Below, piece by piece: positions 4,948 to 7,335 of a stretch of 7,335 nt of DNA. Source of the DNA: Acholeplasmataceae bacterium (GTDB lineage: Bacteria; Bacillota_I; Bacilli_A; Acholeplasmatales; Acholeplasmataceae); contig JAAYNT010000047.1 of the NCBI GenBank assembly GCA_012520715.1, positions 1 to 7,335 on the forward strand, read 5' to 3'. The notes beneath the pieces are model-generated. The model made no database searches. It saw nothing but the letters and a program-made list of their open reading frames with translations, and was not told the DNA's origin. A program made the translations under genes and the position numbers. Position 1 is the first letter of the stretch; every line of letters begins with the position of its first letter.

Positions 4948-6269
4948 TAAATTAACCCCTTCTTTTGAAGTATTGATCTTAGCTCATCAGCTTTATTATA
5001 ATCTTTATTTTCTCTAGCTAATTGCCAGTCTTTATAAAGTTTACGGTCAAGTGATGAAATACTTGGAAAGTTAAACTCAAATCCAAGTATTTTTAATATC
5101 ATAACTAGTGAGTTATAATATTTTTCTAGATTTTCTAGATTTGATTCGCGATTAATACTTTTTATAAGTTCATAAACGACAGTCATTGCGTTTGGTGTAT
5201 TTAAGTTATTGTTCATTTCATTATAAAAATTAATTAATGATTTATTATCTAATTTATCTTCGCTCAACTTATAGTTTTCAAGTTCAAACTTTAAAAAGGC
5301 ATTTTTAAGTGTGCGCTCTATTCTTTTATATTCCGAACTGTATTGTTCCATTAATTCATCACTATAGTTAATTGGTTGTTGATAGTGATGTGAAACAATT
5401 AATAGTCTATATGCTAACAAATTATAATCACTTTCTAAATTTTTAACAGAAATGACGTTACCTAGCGATTTACTCATTTTGGTATTAGTTAAATTAATAA
5501 AAGCTGAATGAATCCAGTATTTAGCTAGACCATGATCATTATGAGCAATTGATTGCGCGTTTTCATTTTCATGGTGTGGGAATTTTAAATCAATTCCACC
5601 ACCATGAATATCAAGCTCGCGGCCAAATATCTCATGGTTCATAACAGCACACTCAGTGTGCCAGCCTGGTCTTCCTTTGCTCCATTTACTTTCATATTTT
5701 ACTCCAAGATCTGTTGCTTTCCATAAATTGAAATCTTTTGGATCTTCTTTTTTTAAGTTAACATCAATTCTTGCTCCTTCAACGAGTTTATCAATATCTT
5801 GATTACTTATCTCGCCGTACTCTTTGACTTTGGAAACTCGAAAATAGACATCGCCATTTAGCTCATAAGCAAATCCTTTTTCAATTAAGGTATCGATATA
5901 TGTAATCATTTTATCGATATATTCTGTTGCTTTTGGCATGATGTCAGGTTTTTTAATATTTAACTTTGGAAAAAGTTTTAATGTTTCGTCTATATAATGT
6001 TTTGTAATTTCAGACTCCTGTTTATTTTCTTCGATTGCTTTATTAATAATTCTATCATCAACATCAGTAATATTAGTTGCATATTTAACTTTATAACCAA
6101 TTGCATGAAGATATCTTTTTAGCATATCAAAAAAGATTATTGGTCTAGCATTACCAATATGGATATGATCATAAACTGTTGGTCCACAGACATACATTAA
6201 TACTTCTGGCGGATTAATTGGTTTAAAGTCTTCAATTTTATTAGTCTTAGAATTATATATTTTAAGCAT
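4947..6269 (-). CDS. cysS: Cysteinyl-tRNA synthetase
   Basis: CysRS is a class I synthetase that activates cysteine and attaches it to tRNA-Cys in the cytosol. The 440 residues include YVCGPTVYDHIHIGNARP (26-43) with the HIGH-type HIGN (37-40), the KMSKS loop (264-268), and the zinc-site ligands C28, C207, H232 and E236, which align with E. coli C28, C209, H234 and E238. The anticodon-binding helical region follows. The C-terminus stops at ADELRSILQKKGLI, so the short tail normally carrying a D-(T/G)-P-Q-G-x-x-W-like ending is missing; typical bacterial CysRS has about 460-470 residues. The ATG at 6267-6269 has the Shine-Dalgarno GAGGTG and lies 25 nt below a near-consensus promoter. The TAA stop shares its first-transcribed-strand base overlap with the next gene as TAATG. 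It heads the operon. The promoter leaves only about 17 nt of leader, so no T-box riboswitch precedes it. Confidence 0.97.
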   Translation of the reverse strand: MLKIYNSKTNKIEDFKPINPPEVLMYVCGPTVYDHIHIGNARPIIFFDMLKRYLHAIGYKVKYATNITDVDDRIINKAIEENKQESEITKHYIDETLKLFPKLNIKKPDIMPKATEYIDKMITYIDTLIEKGFAYELNGDVYFRVSKVKEYGEISNQDIDKLVEGARIDVNLKKEDPKDFNLWKATDLGVKYESKWSKGRPGWHTECAVMNHEIFGRELDIHGGGIDLKFPHHENENAQSIAHNDHGLAKYWIHSAFINLTNTKMSKSLGNVISVKNLESDYNLLAYRLLIVSHHYQQPINYSDELMEQYSSEYKRIERTLKNAFLKFELENYKLSEDKLDNKSLINFYNEMNNNLNTPNAMTVVYELIKSINRESNLENLEKYYNSLVMILKILGFEFNFPSISSLDRKLYKDWQLARENKDYNKADELRSILQKKGLI

Positions 6270-6293
6270 TAAAACACCTCGTTATCTTAATAC

Positions 6294-6322
6294 ATTATAG
6301 TTTATTTAACTATAAATGACAA
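6294..6322 (-). promoter_or_regulatory. Sigma-A-type promoter of the cysS operon
   Basis: On the minus strand there is a -35 box TTGTCA (6317-6322; one mismatch to TTGACA), a 17-nt spacer (6300-6316) and a consensus -10 TATAAT (6294-6299). Transcription would start near 6287, leaving a leader of about 17 nt that contains the GAGGTG ribosome-binding site of cysS. It is the only convincing promoter upstream of cysS, so it likely drives cysS, the ATPase gene, rlmB and the sigma gene. Confidence 0.85.
6295..6315. repeat. Operator-like palindrome within the cysS promoter
   Basis: TTATAGTT (6295-6302 on the plus strand) and AACTATAA (6308-6315) are perfect 8-bp inverted arms around a 5-nt centre. 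The dyad occupies the promoter spacer and five bases of the -10 box, so a dimeric regulator bound here would block RNA polymerase. The arms are AT-rich, so chance cannot be excluded. Confidence 0.4.
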
Positions 6323-6365
6323 GTAAATATTATATAAAACGGCTTAATATAAAGAAAATATGATG

Positions 6366-6417
6366 TTATGTGATTTTTTTGAGGTAATAATATTAAATTA
6401 TATTATTACGCACATAA
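6366..6417. repeat. Nested inverted repeat in the intergenic region
   Basis: The inner pair is GTAATAATAT (6384-6393) and ATATTATTAC (6400-6409), a perfect 10-bp inverted repeat around 6 nt. An outer pair, TTATGTG (6366-6372) and CACATAA (6411-6417), is perfect over 7 bp, with 11 unpaired bases on one side (including seven T) and one on the other. It lies between the terminator of the upstream gene and the cysS promoter. It is not followed by a T run in the direction of gene transcription, so it is not a standard terminator for the surface-protein gene. Function unknown. Confidence 0.5.
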
Positions 6418-6442
6418 AATAAAAAAGAGGCCTAAGCCCCTT
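6415..6442 (-). terminator. Rho-independent terminator of the surface-protein gene
   Basis: On the minus strand AAGGGGC (6436-6442) pairs with GCCTCTT (6425-6431) around the loop TTAG (6432-6435), with one G-U pair. The U-rich tail TTTTTTATTTT (6416-6426) follows. It starts about 10 nt after the TAA stop at 6453-6455 and insulates the cysS promoter from upstream transcription. Confidence 0.88.
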
Positions 6443-6452
6443 AAATATTTAT

Positions 6453-7335
6453 TTATTTTAGTAGATTATAAACAAATTCACTAACATCTTCGCTAGTTAA
6501 TTCAGTTTTAACTGGAATTTGTTCAACAATTAATTCATCGTTGATTGTTAAGTTAGAATTTATGACAAATCCATCTACCTTTAAGCTACCTGGATTAGTG
6601 ATTAATCGCTTACCAGTAAGCACTACATTTTGTAAATCGTTACTTTCAAGTTTAATTTCCGCATTATATAAAAAGATGTTATCAGCACTCTTATAAAGAT
6701 CTGCTGCAATGCCTCCAACCACAAATCTTTCTGGATATTGGAATGGAACTTGTTTGTTTAGGGTAATAGTTCCGCTATAGGCAATATCTTTGAGTGTTGT
6801 TGTTGCACCAACAACTCCGCCCACAAAGATACTTTGTCTAGCTCTTGATAAAACTACAATAGTTGTATTTCTTTCAATTTCAAACTTAACTACTCCGTCT
6901 TCTACCGGATGAAAGATACCATTAATTTTAACACCTTGAATATCACCTGATATCTCATTAGGTTTAATAGTTATCTCCGCTCCAAAAGCCCATTCTGTAG
7001 GCGTTTCCTCTTCATCAGTGATAATGTTAAAGTTGGTTCCACTAACTGTTAGTTTTGTCGTAGTTTCATCTTTCACTTTATAATAAACAACGACATGTGT
7101 GTTTTTAGTAACATTTTCTAAAGTTAGTGTTTTAGCTCCTTGTGTTCCCGGAAAATCTACTAAATCTAGAGTTTTACCAACTCCGTCAACGTAAACTTCT
7201 TTAATTTCTTCTCCAGATTTTGGAATAAACTTGATTTCTACATTTTCTTCTTTAACAAAAGTAAAGTTAGTTTTTACAAAGTCTTCACCTAAACTTGGTG
7301 CCTTAACTTCAACATTGTCTCCTTCAATTGTTAGA
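6453..7335 (-). CDS. Putative secreted/surface repeat protein with Ig-like beta repeats and GLUG-like C-terminus (partial, C-terminal 293 residues)
   Basis: The frame is open to the window edge, so this is the C-terminal part of a longer gene; an internal GTG at 7074-7076 is not a plausible start because homologous repeat sequence continues upstream of it. Two diverged repeats about 94 residues apart are visible: LTIEG (1-5)…VYVDG…TLTLENVTKNTHVVVYY (to 85) and LTVSG (95-99)…VKINGIF…VKFEIERNTTIVV (to 161). This pattern (V-x-V-x-G, then a strand ending N-V-T-x-N-T-x-V-x-V) is typical of extracellular beta-sandwich repeats of the InlB-B/Flg_new kind. Residues about 169-262 then show GLUG-like turns, VGGVVG (171-176) and VVGGIAA (205-211). 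There is no LPXTG motif, C-terminal helix or cysteine in the visible part, so any membrane anchor must be N-terminal. Exact function is unknown; adhesion or a cell-surface role is inferred. A terminator follows the TAA stop. Confidence 0.7.
   Translation of the reverse strand, partial: LTIEGDNVEVKAPSLGEDFVKTNFTFVKEENVEIKFIPKSGEEIKEVYVDGVGKTLDLVDFPGTQGAKTLTLENVTKNTHVVVYYKVKDETTTKLTVSGTNFNIITDEEETPTEWAFGAEITIKPNEISGDIQGVKINGIFHPVEDGVVKFEIERNTTIVVLSRARQSIFVGGVVGATTTLKDIAYSGTITLNKQVPFQYPERFVVGGIAADLYKSADNIFLYNAEIKLESNDLQNVVLTGKRLITNPGSLKVDGFVINSNLTINDELIVEQIPVKTELTSEDVSEFVYNLLK

Noticed and set aside
5122..5139. Two tandem copies of TTTTCTAGA within cysS
   Set aside because: In frame it merely encodes N-L-E-N-L-E in a helical region; too short to be more than a local codon coincidence or minor slippage.
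6366..6417. MITE or insertion-sequence remnant
   Set aside because: Only about 50 bp long, with no target-site duplication or transposase fragment visible; kept only as an unexplained inverted repeat.
6270..6452. T-box riboswitch upstream of cysS
   Set aside because: The promoter at 6294-6322 leaves only about 17 nt of leader, and the only terminator hairpin belongs to the upstream gene.
7074..7076. GTG as the start of the surface-protein gene
   Set aside because: The frame stays open to the window edge and encodes another copy of the same repeat upstream, so the real start lies outside the window.

Overview
The window comes from an AT-rich, low-GC Firmicutes/Tenericutes-type genome. Every gene lies on the minus strand, so transcription runs from high to low coordinates. 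The gene order cysS – rlmB – sigH-like sigma factor – rpmG – secE – nusG matches the conserved Bacillus-type block. TGA is never a stop here (five TAA and two TAG stops), yet all recognisable tryptophans are TGG and no gene is interrupted by an in-frame TGA. This argues against the Mycoplasma/Spiroplasma code and fits a standard-code lineage such as Acholeplasma-, Izemoplasma-, Haloplasma- or Erysipelotrichia-like bacteria. I cannot name the species.

Region by region, in the direction of transcription. (1) 7335-6453 is the C-terminal 293 codons of a repeat-containing, probably secreted surface protein, closed by a rho-independent terminator at 6415-6442. (2) 6270-6452 is an intergenic region. 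It holds that terminator, a large nested inverted repeat (6366-6417), and a near-consensus promoter for cysS whose spacer and -10 box carry an operator-like palindrome (6295-6315). (3) 6269-980 is a compact operon: cysS (CysRS), a CtpE/Exp7-like cation P-type ATPase with a highly charged N-terminal extension, rlmB (TrmH-family rRNA 2'-O-methyltransferase), and a short SigH-like sigma factor. Gene spacings are -1, 9 and 17 nt. (4) A second strong promoter (TTGACT–17 nt–TACAAT, extended -10; 946-974), with a perfect 11-bp palindrome over its -35 box, drives rpmG – secE – nusG. nusG runs off the low-coordinate edge.

Functionally this is core information-processing DNA: tRNA charging, rRNA modification, a ribosomal protein, the Sec translocon and transcription elongation. 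One foreign-looking membrane gene sits between cysS and rlmB, where Bacillus carries mrnC. The points most worth a second look are that ATPase (position, charged extension, altered ion-site motif, and its 1-nt overlap with a C-terminally shortened CysRS), the promoter palindromes, the hairpin that masks the rpmG Shine-Dalgarno sequence, the three-helix SecE, and the retained SigH-like factor. I see no CRISPR array, IS element, tRNA or rRNA in the window.
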